From assembly GCF_008831285.2 (NCBI RefSeq), contig NC_045143.1, positions 5,279,503 through 5,343,502 on the forward strand: 64,000 bases of DNA, read 5' to 3'. Positions 39,395-50,600 of this stretch are shown here, piece after piece. Both the position numbers and the translations under genes were made by a program. Position 1 is the stretch's first letter. Each line of letters starts with the position of its first letter. A model generated the notes under the pieces. It was given only the letters and a program-made list of their open reading frames with translations. It searched no databases and was not told the DNA's origin. The DNA is from Nymphaea colorata. Lineage: Eukaryota > Streptophyta > Magnoliopsida > Nymphaeales > Nymphaeaceae.

Positions 39395-40816
39395 CGCCTT
39401 CCGTTTAAGAGACAGCGAAGGCGAGAAAGACGGAACCAGGGTAGAAGAAGATTCAGACAAAGAGGAGGAAGAAGCCAGCAGTCCCTCTTTCCGAAGAGCC
39501 TCAGAAAAAACAGAAAGCCTCAGCTGGTGGTGGCGATGAGGTGCCCCGCGCTGCTGGTAACGTAGGTATTTGAACAGTTCTTGGGGAAGGGAGGGGCTGA
39601 ACCCTGCCGAGCGCCAACTACTGCGACACAGCGACCCAACACCGAATGCACCGCTCTTCTTGTGGTGGCCCTCCGCCGGCCCCAATGAGTCAGTACCCCT
39701 TCCTTATTAATGACCCGTCAAGACCAGAAGAGAGAGAGAGAGACTCCCCACCCCTTTCTACTGGACCAAATTAGCTAAGGGGAGAGACTACAGAAAGAGA
39801 GGGAAAACGAATGGACGACGAAGACCCAAGAGCGCGTGTCTATTTCTCTCTCTTTCTCTCACACGGATGCTCAGTCACAAGCAGCCCACCTTTTTTCTTT
39901 GTGATCTGTCACTAACAGGGACGATGACAGCGCCGACAAACATGGCCCCACTAACAAGGAAAAGCTTGAGCGGCCATTTCGGGGATGCCATGAAGGGCAG
40001 CTCTGCAACTTTCATCATCCACAGGAACTGTCGGTGAAATTTAAGAAAATCACCACATTAACAGCAAAATAAGTAAACAAATAATATTGCTTGGTTGTTC
40101 CTGAATCTCAAATATTTATTCCAAAGTTTCCAACCTTCTTGCAGATTTTGACCACCCAAGAAACGCGTCCTGCCACTGGCCAGAAGCGTTTCCCAGAAGC
40201 AAGCAATGTAGCCAACTACATTAATGCAATTCAGGCTTCTAGAAAACGTATACGGAAAGGAGATGAGAGAGTGGTAACCAGGTGTACATGCCTAACTAGA
40301 AAACTGTGTGCCCCTTTGTCTGCATCGAGAAGTCCTCTTTGATTCAGCTTCCTCGGTTCAAAGGCTTCAGACAAAGTATGAACGATAAATCATGAGAGCG
40401 AAACAACCCACTAGGAGGAAATTGTATAATTCTATTTGCATTGTATTGTTTTTATTTATATTGTGAAATTGATAATTCATTGTGCTTCAGAAAGATTTTG
40501 GGGTTTTTCTTGCGTATAATTTTAAAAAATGAGAAGTTTTATTATATTCTGTAAATGATGCCACGCCTTTCATAAAACTGTCAAGCGAGAGTTTGAAATG
40601 AATTTCTATTAACTTGAGAATGGAAGAGGGTAGCTGGAATGTTTCTTTTTATCTTGCCAATGTTTTAGCTTGCAATCATTATTTTTCAAGTTGCAGAAAT
40701 TTATTTTGTGTCTTTGTTTGTTAGTTCGACAAAAAAGTATCCCTGCTTAACATAAAACGCCTGCCCTCTAAAAATTATAAACAAAAGATAGACTTGAAGT
40801 GAAAGGAAAAAAAATC

Positions 40817-40890
<74 letters not shown>

Positions 40891-42483
40891 CTAATTCTAT
40901 AGCTAGATAGCTAGAGATTTCATTGAAGGAAAAACAAGTATACAACTTTGTAATAAAGTGTATTAACATTCTTTACAGATAAAATTGGAATGGTATAACA
41001 AGTGCATTAAAGCTTTTGGATGGATAGAAACATGAGGCTCAAGTCTTATGGCTTATTTGTGACTTGCACTTAAAAAAAAAAAATTATAAAAAAGCCAATG
41101 CTAGGATGCTGGATACCGGATAGTTGTTGGATGAGCAAACTTTTTTAAAAAACAAAAAAATATAAAAAAATCAATGCTCCTGGATGACAGAATGACTAAA
41201 ATTTTAAGTTGCATCAACAAAGAACCTATAAATAGTCCGAAAGCCATTATAAACCATAGCTCCATCTTAAATCATCTCTGTTTAATATGACTATTTTCGA
41301 ATCATAAACTATTGTAATCATACTCATATTATCATTTTAGAAAGTCGGTCGTGGCACCAACCATCAAGTTTTAAGAGAACAATGTTACTAGAAAATTTGG
41401 GCAACATAACACAGAATTGTGATCAATGGCTCAGCCATAAATTTTTAGCCGTGGAAACATTAAAAAACTTTGTTTTGTATCCATGGAGGCACCCCATATA
41501 GCTGGAGAGAGCCCTCCATCTCTGTGGGGGCAGCTGCCTGCACATGCCTACACTGAGCTCCGCTCTGCTCCTCCGCCAGTGTCTGACGCTGCCCACTGGG
41601 ATTGTAACTTGATTTATGGTATAACCATATCTATCTTCGCCACTTGTTGTAACTTGATTCATGATTTTCTACCACCGGAGATTTAATGTTCGAAACACTT
41701 TCAATAACTCTTCCTAAGGAAGCATCACTGCATTATTAAATTGAAAAATAATGTGTATAAACGAGAAAATAAGTGAATGAATTGAAAAAAAAAAAACTAG
41801 TTGGTTCTATTGAATGACAAATAGAGCAGAGGAACGAGAAAATTGCAGCATTTATATAGAATCTAGAGGCCATTTTGGCGCGGAAGACCTGACTTCACGG
41901 CTTTAATCTCAAGGAGTTAGCAGTAAAACTAACCAAAAGGGTTTACTATAGTTTCGAAAAAAGAAATCATTTGTCAATTGTAGATTAGGTAACCCCAATC
42001 AATGAATTTATGCAATATGAACGCCATGAGCTGGCCACATGCGGGGTTCCCATTCTCCGGTTCGTGCTTTTAATTGATTTGGTTTTTTTTATTCAACACT
42101 TTGTGTAATATGAATTAGAAGTTCAAATCATTTTAGCTTCTTATTAAAAAAAACGGACATTTTGGAAATATTACATTTTTGGCTTTCCATCTTTTGTCTG
42201 GCCACAAAATAAGGGCATTTTGGTCATTTCACGCTTCAGAATAAATAAGCATCCGTCAATCATTATATATTTTATGCTTCCTTCTGATTGAAGGCACCTC
42301 AAGATAAAACTACACGCTTGCTTTTCTTCAGATCCTGCATGATCGATCTGGAGGAAGTCAATATTTTTTCTAAACAATGTTGAGAACAAGAGAGAATATG
42401 TCTAATTTTACTTATTTCATTCTAAAAGTGGGATGGAGTTTTTTATTATAAGGTGAATCGGGAAGTTTTCATCCTATAAGGTT
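39395..42483. other. Upstream and intergenic DNA, no gene seen
   Basis: The first few hundred bases are GA/CT-rich 5' flank of the ankyrin-AAA gene. The rest is AT-rich, with a long AT microsatellite at 40821-40887. The frames at 40091-40342 and 41423-41686 (both strands) lack recognisable domains. The locally GC-richer 41480-41660 stretch may be a fragment of a transposon or gene, but I cannot identify it. Confidence 0.5.
40821..40887. repeat. (AT)33 microsatellite
   Basis: A perfect AT dinucleotide tract of about 67 bases. Confidence 0.95.
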
Positions 42484-42597
42484 GTGTTTGGATACACCGC
42501 TTGGAAAAATGGATTTTGTTAAAACCTGGTTTTGAGAAAACCAATTTTTTTTTTTATGTGTTTCAAACACCCGGTTTTAGTGTCTGAATAACATGAT

Positions 42598-42633
42598 AAA
42601 AACCAGGTTTTCACTATTGAAAACCTGGTTTTT
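42598..42633. repeat. Perfect 15 bp inverted repeat (hairpin)
   Basis: aaaaaccaggttttc and its exact complement gaaaacctggttttt are separated by the 6-base loop actatt. The hairpin sits inside the left arm of the probable TIR element, and the arm sequence reappears at 45029. Confidence 0.85.
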
Positions 42634-43183
42634 GTTTGGATGACAAATCCTACATAACAAGGGGGAAATTGTTTGATTAAATTTCTAGATAGACTAACAT
42701 CAAGGAAATTAAAAAATGGGGCATTAAGGTCAAAACCTTCATTATCTTAAACAATTAAATGAAAAATAAGAACATATCAAAAGTTTAAAAATCAAAATCC
42801 CGCTTTCTGTTACATTTGCACAAATGTCGGAGGAAGAATGGGAAGGCAAGCCTCAATCACTAAAAACATGGAAAAGAGAGAGAGAGAGAGGAGAAGGAAA
42901 AATATGCCGGAGAAAGAAATGAAGAGCTCTATATCCAAAATATAAGAAAAAAGGTCAAAATTGATTCTTTTTTTGTCCACAGATCAAGCACAAGTGGATC
43001 ATATCACGACTAACTGATCTTGTTGAATCAGTCAGACCAACTTTAGGGCTATGACCCCATTTCACAAGTAACAAAGGTGCCAATATGGTGGATCTGGATG
43101 TTCTTCATGAGGGAATAGATTTGCAGACAGAAGGAATCCTCCAAACATCTGCTAAAGAACAGAACCCAAAAGCACAAAACTAC

Positions 43184-43430
43184 CTGCTATAGAAGCAAGG
43201 GTCATGTCATCAGAGTATCCACCATCTCGAAGAGAAGTAACCAACCCATGTCTGTCATTCCTGAAATCATCTGCAAGCATTTGAGCAGGGTACGTTCCAG
43301 TTAAATTTGTCGCTGATTGAAATATATCATCAGCCTTTCTATTTCCTATAGCATCAAAAAGCAGTAAGAAAATTACCATCATGCACCCTCCCCATAATAA
43401 GAATGTTCTTCCATCAGTAGCAAATTCCAT
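43184..43430 (-). pseudogene. Orphan exon-like fragment encoding a membrane peptide
   Basis: An 82-codon frame that starts MEFATDGRTF, has one clear hydrophobic segment (LLWGGCMMVIFLLLFDAIG, residues about 10-28) and a hydrophilic tail. It ends exactly at a usable donor, gcag|gtagtt, at 43184/43183, so it looks like a first exon. No partner exon was found downstream on the minus strand. I do not recognise the family. Its place inside the probable TIR element suggests a captured exon, but it could belong to a short unannotated gene. Confidence 0.35.
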
Positions 43431-44769
43431 TGAACAAGTTTGCAAGTGTCATATTTCAATATTAGCCAGGAGTGTGTCATTTACAGAGCTTGTGGAAATA
43501 AGCATATGAATCCATTAACTTTCATTTGATGAAGCTCCACTAAACCCAACTCTAAGCACTATCAGTTATATGCGAATAATCACATGCACCTACAAAATAA
43601 TTTATATTTTTAAAGTGTTAGAACCATAAAAAAGAACTTGTGCAATCTGAGAGTCACCCAAGAGTAAACGATAGAGCCTAAGATGAAGACAATGGACAGA
43701 ACATGTGCCAACCGCAGAAAATTGAAGTTCATGGTTGGGAACTTGAACTGACCCTACAGTTAAGAGCCAGTGCAAGTCCCACCATCAGTCTTCAGCAAAA
43801 ACATCTACAATTTGTCACTTCATCACGTTGCCTATTACACAAAAGAAGGGATGTGGAAGGGCATCTAAGAGTTTCTAGTGTTGGCCAGATGGAGTCTTCC
43901 ATATGAGAAGTTGGGAATGAATGATGATTGGCAACCATGATGAAAGCAAGCAAGCCCCCTCGCTGATTATTAATTTATACCAGAGTTTGGAAACATCACC
44001 AGAATTTCCACAGCCGATGTTCCCAAGAGGAAGTGCAGATTTGCCCCAGCGATCGAGAGTAAAAAATTGAATGATCTGTGTGAACTAGAAAATGCCTATT
44101 AGCTGCTGAGAGCATGAAGCCCCAATTTGTCTAGCTTCAGCCCATTCCACCATCATCACGACAACCGCTTTTTTCACAACTATGACTGCCAATTAATCAT
44201 TTTATAGAATGTCAAGCACATTCTTTTACCTGCTAATTGAATGATTACCTTGACATGTTTATCTACCTTCTTTTGCATGCAAACTATGTTTCATCAGTTG
44301 CAGAGCAATTCACTCGGTTGTAGGCACACCATACCCAACCACGGGAATCTTTATGACAAGGAAGCGTTTGGATGCAGCACCCTACCTAATATTGGACTGT
44401 GAACTACGATGAAATTTCCAAAACGTATCTACAACAATTCCCCTGCGCTTCTATGCTGATAATCATGAGCATAGTCATCGGCATACTAACACAGATACCA
44501 ACATTCTTAATGGCTGGATGGTTCTTGGATCTCACCCCAAGGAGATCGCGAAGGCAGCTGCAACTAAATCGATTTAAACTCATATTCCCAATCAAACACT
44601 TATCGCCAGTATAGAAGAAGTAATATAGTTGGACCGGAAACATTACCATCAAGAAAATTTTACCGTCAAAATGAAAGAAACACTGTTCACCCAAACCACC
44701 GCCTACTCCAGTTTCAGAACGAGCTCAACAGAGTAGGGGAATAATGGAAAGAGAATTCCATACCGATCA

Positions 44770-44995
44770 TAGCGTGCTTAAAGGCCTTTTTTCCTCATTG
44801 ATGCAGTAGATCCAACAATGGCATAAAATTGGGGTGCCTGAGCTGCTCGAGCCTGCCCATCTCGTAAGAAGTTGCTTCTCCGAAAATGGGCAATCCGGAA
44901 GACGTTTGATTGCGAATGCCAACCCATCATATACAGCAACGCCTTTTAGATAGCACCAGTTCTATTCGACAAGATGATGCAGTCGAACAGCAGCG
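44770..44995 (-). pseudogene. Decayed LRR receptor-like kinase fragment (BIR-like N-lobe)
   Basis: Across about 70 codons the minus strand reads, in shifting frames, RTGAI-stop-KALL, then YDGLAFAIKRLPDCPFSEKQ, then YEMGRLEQLRHPNFMPLL, then CINEEKR. That order (glycine loop, AIKRL with the ATP-binding Lys, SEKxF, EMxRLxQLRHPNxxPLLG) is the kinase N-lobe of the inactive or BIR-type LRR receptor kinases. At least one nonsense change and three frame changes are needed, so it cannot encode a product. The rest of the kinase and the LRR part are absent. Confidence 0.65.
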
Positions 44996-45351
44996 AAGGG
45001 CAGGCACTGGAGACTCAAGCCGACGTTTGAAAACCAGGTTTTTACGATACTGGGTTTCCGAGAAACCCGGTATCATCAGTATCCGAACACCCCACAAACG
45101 GGGTTTCGAAGGCAAAACAACCTCTCAAACCTATTTTTTTGAGGAGCTATCCATTATGAGTGTGTTTGACAGCCTCAGATCAGATCTGATCTAAAGCTGA
45201 TTCGAAATCCTCTTATGTAAGATTTACAGATCAAACAATCACCAATTTTATCACTATATAAAAAGGAAGATTTAAGATCCTTATTCCATATGCAAAGCTT
45301 CATATTTTAGAATGGGAGGGAGACTCAACCTCAAATCCTCATACCTAAGAC

Positions 45352-45594
45352 TGGGCATTGGGCCATGAGAAAAAGGGACCTGGACCGACCTGATAAGTTA
45401 TTGGGTTGGCCCGGTTGGGCCCAATAAAGGCCCGACGGTTGTTTTTATTTTATTTTATTATATATATATAATATTTTATTATAATTAATTATAATTATAT
45501 ATTATTTTATATTAAAAATATTTTTAAATTTAATTGGGTCGAGCCCGGGCTCAGGTTTCCCAAGTCAGACCGGCCCGATGTCCAGACTTACAAA
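45352..45594. mobile_element. ~250 bp TIR element, GC-rich arms and AT core, copy B
   Basis: Begins tgggcattgggcc and ends cggcccgatgtcca, an imperfect inverted pair. The arms carry ggcccggttgggccc-type phrases. The core is an A/T block of about 110 bases that includes a short (TA)n. Same size class as copies A and C. Confidence 0.7.
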
Positions 45595-45849
45595 CCTGAG
45601 TAGGGATGGAAAGAGCCCACTCTTTGAAACATTGAGTCGTTGAAATTTGGTGAACTTGGGTCCAGTTATATGGAGTAGCCTCATGAGATTCGGGTTACTG
45701 CTCCATAGTCAATTGAAAATTTGTTAACAATATATTTAGTGTTCTACAGAAACAAAATTTCTGACTCCACTCATAGACCTGAGATTCCCAATAACCATTA
45801 GATCACCTTCTTTTCACATCTATGGTAAACAAACGTCCTTTGTGTCGTC

Positions 45850-45919
45850 CATGCTTAATTAGTTCTATAAAGAGCTATATCGACCATGCTTAATTGGTTC
45901 TATAAAGAGCTATATTCCA
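45850..45919. repeat. 35 bp tandem duplication
   Basis: catgcttaattagttctata, continuing aagagctatat, is repeated head to tail from 45885 with a single a-to-g change in the core. Confidence 0.85.
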
Positions 45920-46927
45920 CTGTGACGTCCGTTTACTTCCAATTTTTTAAACTTAAGACAACAACGGATCTCATGCCATGCTCATTTTTTTCTTTTTCGA
46001 TCAACAAGAGCATTAAAAATTAATATGATTCATTGTTTAAATAGATAAAGCATTTTGAATTAATTAAAGCTATAGAAATTGAGCAGTGTAATTAGACCAC
46101 AACATTTTGTAGTCCAATTATGCAAATGAGCTTACTTTTTGAAAGTTCAATCATTAGAAAACACTATGGATATCAACGTTTTTCCATTAGTGGCCGTTTT
46201 GACAATAATTTTCTTGATCATGTAAGGACTAAGTGATAGAGCATAACGAGGCAAGTACAAGAAACAACTTTATTTGGTTGTTTAGTGCACTTCAATGCAG
46301 TCGTCTCCAGTTAGAATTTGATTGGGATCACAAGGATACGCTTTATGAAGAAAATGAATTTGAACCAATCTTTTCAGGAAGAGGTAATTAATGGCACATA
46401 CGGTTGATGTGCGATGTGGTGTGGTGAATCTTAACTGTTTGGCAGAGATTGCAGAAGTGATGGTAGTGACCGAGAAACACACTGTGTTTCATTTACTTTA
46501 TTTGGTTATTAACTTAGTTTTGACTCCAGCAGTTGCAACTGTAAGTTTTGGCGAGAATGCACACAGAAAGAAGTTAAGGACTCAACAATGTAGTCAAAGG
46601 GAGATGAATGGATGAACGATTACTCCATTACCTACATCCAACATCATATGTTTGATTCTTACAGTCAACGACGAAACAATTGTTCATCCATTGAAGAAGA
46701 CAATGTCTTTCACACAAGGTACGCATTGAATTTGAGTTTTCTCCAGACATTGGTGGTTTAATTTTATCAGTAATTTTTCCGTTGTTGTTGCTCATTCATG
46801 TGCACCATAATATTTAATTTTGTATTGGTCTGTGCATACAAATGCATTTTCATAGTAGTTCCAGCGCGTTAGATAACTCAATAACATTTTAATAATCAAT
46901 GTGCACACCCATGGAAAAATTGTGAGC

Positions 46928-46930
<3 letters not shown>

Positions 46931-46968
<38 letters not shown>
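46931..46968. repeat. (TA)19 microsatellite
   Basis: A perfect TA dinucleotide tract of about 38 bases. Confidence 0.95.
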
Positions 46969-46972
<4 letters not shown>

Positions 46973-47460
46973 CAAAATATGTCAAATATAACTCAATCGT
47001 TGAGTTGTGATTCTCTTTGTTGTCGAGTAGAAAAGTGGATTGGTGAGAATGGTGCAGTTAGTTATAAAGTGGATGTTGGGCGAATATAAATATAAAAAGT
47101 GGATGTTGGGCGAATAAAGGTGCAGTTAGCAAGAATGGTGGATCTAATGGATATATAGTAGTCCAAAGTTGCGATGATCTTGGATCTAGATGGATTACAC
47201 AGCTCATCGTGAATATTTCTTTGTAAATGATGTACTACATATACCAAGGAATTGCTGTAAATGTAAAATGAAGGGACTCAATTCTCTTTCCATTATTCTC
47301 ATTAGCGTGTCTTAAACGAGTTGTTCATAACCTCATTCCACATTGGATGCACTGAAGAATAGTGGAAACTGCATTTTCTGCTTGGTTGTGTGTATTACTT
47401 TTTTCCAAAATAAGTGTTGAACCCAAAGTACATCATCCAATATATCTTTCTTCAAACTGT

Positions 47461-47666
47461 TCTGATACCACTATAACAACCCGACCCATTCCTGGGCTCG
47501 GGCCCTTGGTTCAACGGATCCCAACCCGCCACCTAGCAGTTTCGGTTTCAATCTCAAAAAAACTAGGAACCAAAACCATCATATAATTAATGACCTCCCT
47601 TTATAAGACCTTGAATATCTCTCACAATCTTCGATACATGACTAAACTAACTTCTGAAGTGTTACA
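47461..47666 (-). mobile_element. LTR with adjacent tRNA-Met primer-binding site (TRIM-like)
   Basis: Read on the minus strand, about 196 bp begin tgtaacacttcag and end gggttgttata, inverted TGTTACA-type ends typical of an LTR. Immediately after comes tggtatcaga (47461-47470 complement), the standard initiator-Met tRNA primer-binding site. An internal cttataaaggg resembles the LTR TATA box. The LTR is short, as in terminal-repeat retrotransposons in miniature. The internal region would extend leftward, but I found no second LTR, so the element is truncated or diverged. Confidence 0.65.
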
Positions 47667-47797
47667 TCAAGTGTCACACTATATGGCCTCCAGAAACACA
47701 GTCACATGCATGAATACATTAGTTGAAAGAGATGACCTGTTAACCTGGTGAAGCGACTGTTCCCAAAGAAATTTATGATAAACTAAGAGATAAAAGG

Positions 47798-48340
47798 AGA
47801 CACTGATGTTTGGAGATATAGAATTTGGAAGTCAGATGCTCTTCAATGGGAAAAATGGTGCTTTTTCTTGGATAGTATGAATAAATTACTTTCTCTAGAT
47901 AGGTTGTAGGCGTTTGGTATCAATTTACCAAGCAGATGTGCCCTTTGTAAACAGCGGGCTGAAACTCAAGAACGTCTCTTGCTAAATTGTTATGTAAAGA
48001 GGCTATGAAGATTTATGATCTATTGATAGCAGGTTTGATATGAACTTGAGGCTGATGGGCACGATTTTAAAACCTGGGAGTGGTGGGGGCGCAGAAAATT
48101 TAAAACTAAATGGTTACTAAGAGCTTGGAGAATGACTTTCCCTATGATCACATGGCATATCTGGAAGGTTACCAACTCTATAGTTCATGATTGGAAGAAC
48201 AAATCTTTTTCATGTATGGTTATTAAACTATGGGAAGACTTAAGAAACGTTGCTGAAAACACACAATTGCCGATGAGCTGCAAGGTGGAAGTTCTACCAT
48301 GGTCTCGATTGGTCATCCTATGGTCATTCTGAAATCGTGC
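47798..48340 (+). pseudogene. LINE (non-LTR retrotransposon) 3' remnant with zf-RVT domain
   Basis: The plus strand reads DVWRYRIWKSDALQW, then INLPSRCALCKQRAETQERL and LLNCYVKRL, then further on WWGRRKFKTKW and ITWHIWKVTNSIVHDWKNKS. This is the zinc-binding region and following helix found at the 3' end of plant LINE ORF2 proteins. Stop codons interrupt the frame in several places. The expected His of the zinc motif (EHL) is Arg here (ERL). Only the 3' end is present, as in 5'-truncated copies. Confidence 0.7.
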
Positions 48341-49493
48341 TGCAGTCAATTATTTTGGAAGATGAAAGTTGCCTACAGTTTAAGAACGAAGGAGGGTGTT
48401 TTACAGAAGATAGAGATAGCAGGGGAGCTGTTATATATGGTTAGACAGGTTCAACGCAAAGTTAGGCTAGTTTTGGGTCTCAGGTCGTGGCGAGTTAACG
48501 TTGAAGAAAACATAAGCATGCAATCAAATGAATGTGGAAGGTTGAGGTTTTTTGTCATTTTGTCACAAAAAGCAGATCTGTGATGATTCTCAACTGTAAT
48601 CCTGCAAAAGAGACCATTGGTTTTCTCAATTTTGCTGATATTTTTGACTCACCAGTTCAATGGGATCATCTCCCAACACTCTGATCTTTGTTTTTTAGGA
48701 GTCTTCACACTGCTGAGGATTTTTTGTTTTATTTCCGTGTACATATTGAACCCCACTAATCTTCATTTTTTGTTATTAACAGGTTGTGGGAGCCCTAATG
48801 TCCCAGCCAGCAGTTTGCATCAGAAGTTAGGCATCCGTATCTCACTAGAGTTAGCACAAGTAGAGGAAATTTGTTTTTCCTAAGATTGGGCACCATTGAA
48901 GTTTCTGGTGGCTTTATTAACTTGTTGCCCTATGAACGGTCTGCTACTTGAAAAATACAACGGTCTATAAGTAACCATCTTCTTGAGAAGGTATTCGTCA
49001 TATTAATTTTCTTCAGTCACTGCCATTGTTGAGCAGAAATTTGGAGATTGCTTTGTCTTCCGTATAACTGATGCAGGATCTTGAATCTTGTTGCATGCCG
49101 GTGCATTCATAAACTGGACATGAAGCCGATCCCCCTGCCGCATCTTGAATGTGCTAAATTCCACCATCATGTTAGTTCAGCCCCTTGAGTTTTATAATTT
49201 CATTTATTTGATAGTAGTATGAGAATATTTTTCAAAAAGTATCTATAGATAAACAATTCAAAAAATAATTATAAAAAGTCTCAAAGAAAGAACATAGAGT
49301 AGCTCGTCGAGTTGGAGCTCTGGTTTTTTATTTCTAACTCTATTGTTTTTGTGGGCATTGGTGCAATGGTTGGGTAAAGGATTAGTAGGCCACTAGTTCT
49401 TATTTTAAATTCCCAAAACATCAATTATCTTGTGTTGTAAAAAGAGGACACGGATGTGTAAGTTGAAATCAGATCACATACCTTAAATAAGCA
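48341..49493. other. Intergenic stretch, nothing recognised
   Basis: The frames at 48299-48583 and 48617-48883 probably continue the LINE remnant's flank and show no domain. The remainder is AT-rich, with no repeat or gene I can support. Confidence 0.5.
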
Positions 49494-50600
49494 AAAGGTT
49501 GAATGAAAGCTTCAACTCTTTTCTAGACAATAGTAGTAAGATTAAATACTGCTCTTACCCAAGATTTCTAATGTGACTAGAGCGTGGGTCACTAAGTTAG
49601 ATCAAGCCTAAGGATACTGGAACAAGGATGGGTTCTCATCAACGACAGGGTCAATAGGAATTTGGCATGAAAAACATGAACTTCCCTTGCAAAAATGTTT
49701 GTCAACTACATCTAACTATGGATAATGCCCAAACAAACAAAAGAAGATTCAAATCTCCAACTGTCATACGTGCAAGAAAAGAACACTACAAAGTTTCATA
49801 CAAAATGGCTCAGGAAAGGGGTTGAATGAAAACTTTGACTCTTTTTTAAACAATAGTAGTAGGATTAAATACTCCTCTTACACACCCAAGATTTCTAATG
49901 CCACTAGAGCATGCGTCACTAAGTTAGATCCAACCTACGTATACCGGAACAATGATGGGTGCTCATCATTGGCAGGGTCAACAGGAATTTAGCATGAAAA
50001 AAAAGAACTTCGAGAAAAAATTGCATCCAATTGCAAAAATGTTTCTCAACTACATCCAAGTATGGATAATGCCCAAACAAACAAAAGAAGATTCAAATAT
50101 CCAACTATGATATGTGCAAGAAATGAATACTATAAAGAATAGCTCAGGAAAGGGGTTGAATGCAAACTTGACTCTTTTCTAGACAATAATAGTAGGATTA
50201 AATACTCTTCTATTCAAATAAGATTTTTAATGCCGCTAGAACATGCATCACTAAGTTAGATCAAGCCGAAGGATACCGAAACAAGGATGAGTGCTCATCA
50301 ACGGCAGGGTCAACAGGAATTTGGCATGAAAAACACGAACTTTCTTGAGCAAAAATTGCATTCAATTGCAAAAATGTTTGTCTTAATTCTGCCCTTCAGC
50401 CGAGTGATTTTTGAATCACAAAATTGCCTGAGGCTTATGCTTTTTTGAACCCAATAGTGGATTTTATGCCGTCATACCTGTGCTCTGAACTACATCCAAC
50501 TATGGATAATGCCCAAACAAACAAAAGAAGATTCAAATCTCCAACTATGATATGTGCAAGAAACGAACACTACAAAGTTTGTAAAGAATGGCTCACGAAA
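49494..50600 (+). repeat. Three-unit tandem array, ~325-335 bp period
   Basis: Units start at about 49494, 49815 and 50148, each at ggttgaatg. Each carries the same ordered phrases: caactcttttctagacaata, ggattaaatact, cactaagttagatc, ggcagggtcaacaggaattt, atggataatgcccaaacaaa and gaagattcaaat. Unit 3 is about 445 bp because it holds a ~110 bp insertion (about 50383-50490) absent from units 1 and 2. The units differ by point changes and small indels, so the array is not very recent. It has no coding potential and ends about 390 bp before the NYC1 start. Confidence 0.9.

Larger units (their letters stand above)
42484..45090. mobile_element. Probable ~2.6 kb TIR element carrying gene fragments (Pack-type)
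   Basis: The left boundary starts gtgtttggatac at 42484. The right boundary ends gtatccgaacac at 45090, an inverted copy with one mismatch. Just inside each end lies aaaacctggtttt or its complement (about 42522 and 45029-45044), so the similarity extends beyond the terminal 12-mer. Between the ends are a minus-strand exon-like unit (43184-43430) and a decayed receptor-kinase fragment (44770-44995, minus). No transposase was seen, so it would be non-autonomous. Target-site duplications were not resolved, and two unrelated small insertions with similar ends remain an alternative. Confidence 0.45.
45595..47460. other. Intergenic stretch with small tandem repeats
   Basis: Holds the 35 bp tandem duplication at 45850-45919, a (TA)n tract at 46931-46968 and a 30 bp-period duplication of aagtggatgttgggcgaata near 47067 and 47097. 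No reading frame here resembles a known protein. The part next to 47460 may be the internal region of the LTR element that follows. Confidence 0.5.

Noticed and set aside
39395-39685. N-terminal extension of the ankyrin-AAA protein to an ATG at 39685
   Set aside because: The added 97 residues are serine/arginine-rich with no resemblance to homologues, which begin close to the chosen ATG; probably 5' leader.
40091-40342. 83 aa frame in the 40 kb intergenic region
   Set aside because: No recognisable motif and no neighbouring exons in phase.
44404-44694. 96 aa frame on the minus strand inside the probable TIR element
   Set aside because: No domain, no splice logic and composition typical of AT-rich DNA; treated as a chance frame.
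49494-50600. Tandem array considered as a CRISPR-like or rDNA spacer array
   Set aside because: The units are long (about 330 bp), directly abutting, few and diverged, with no spacers and no rRNA nearby.
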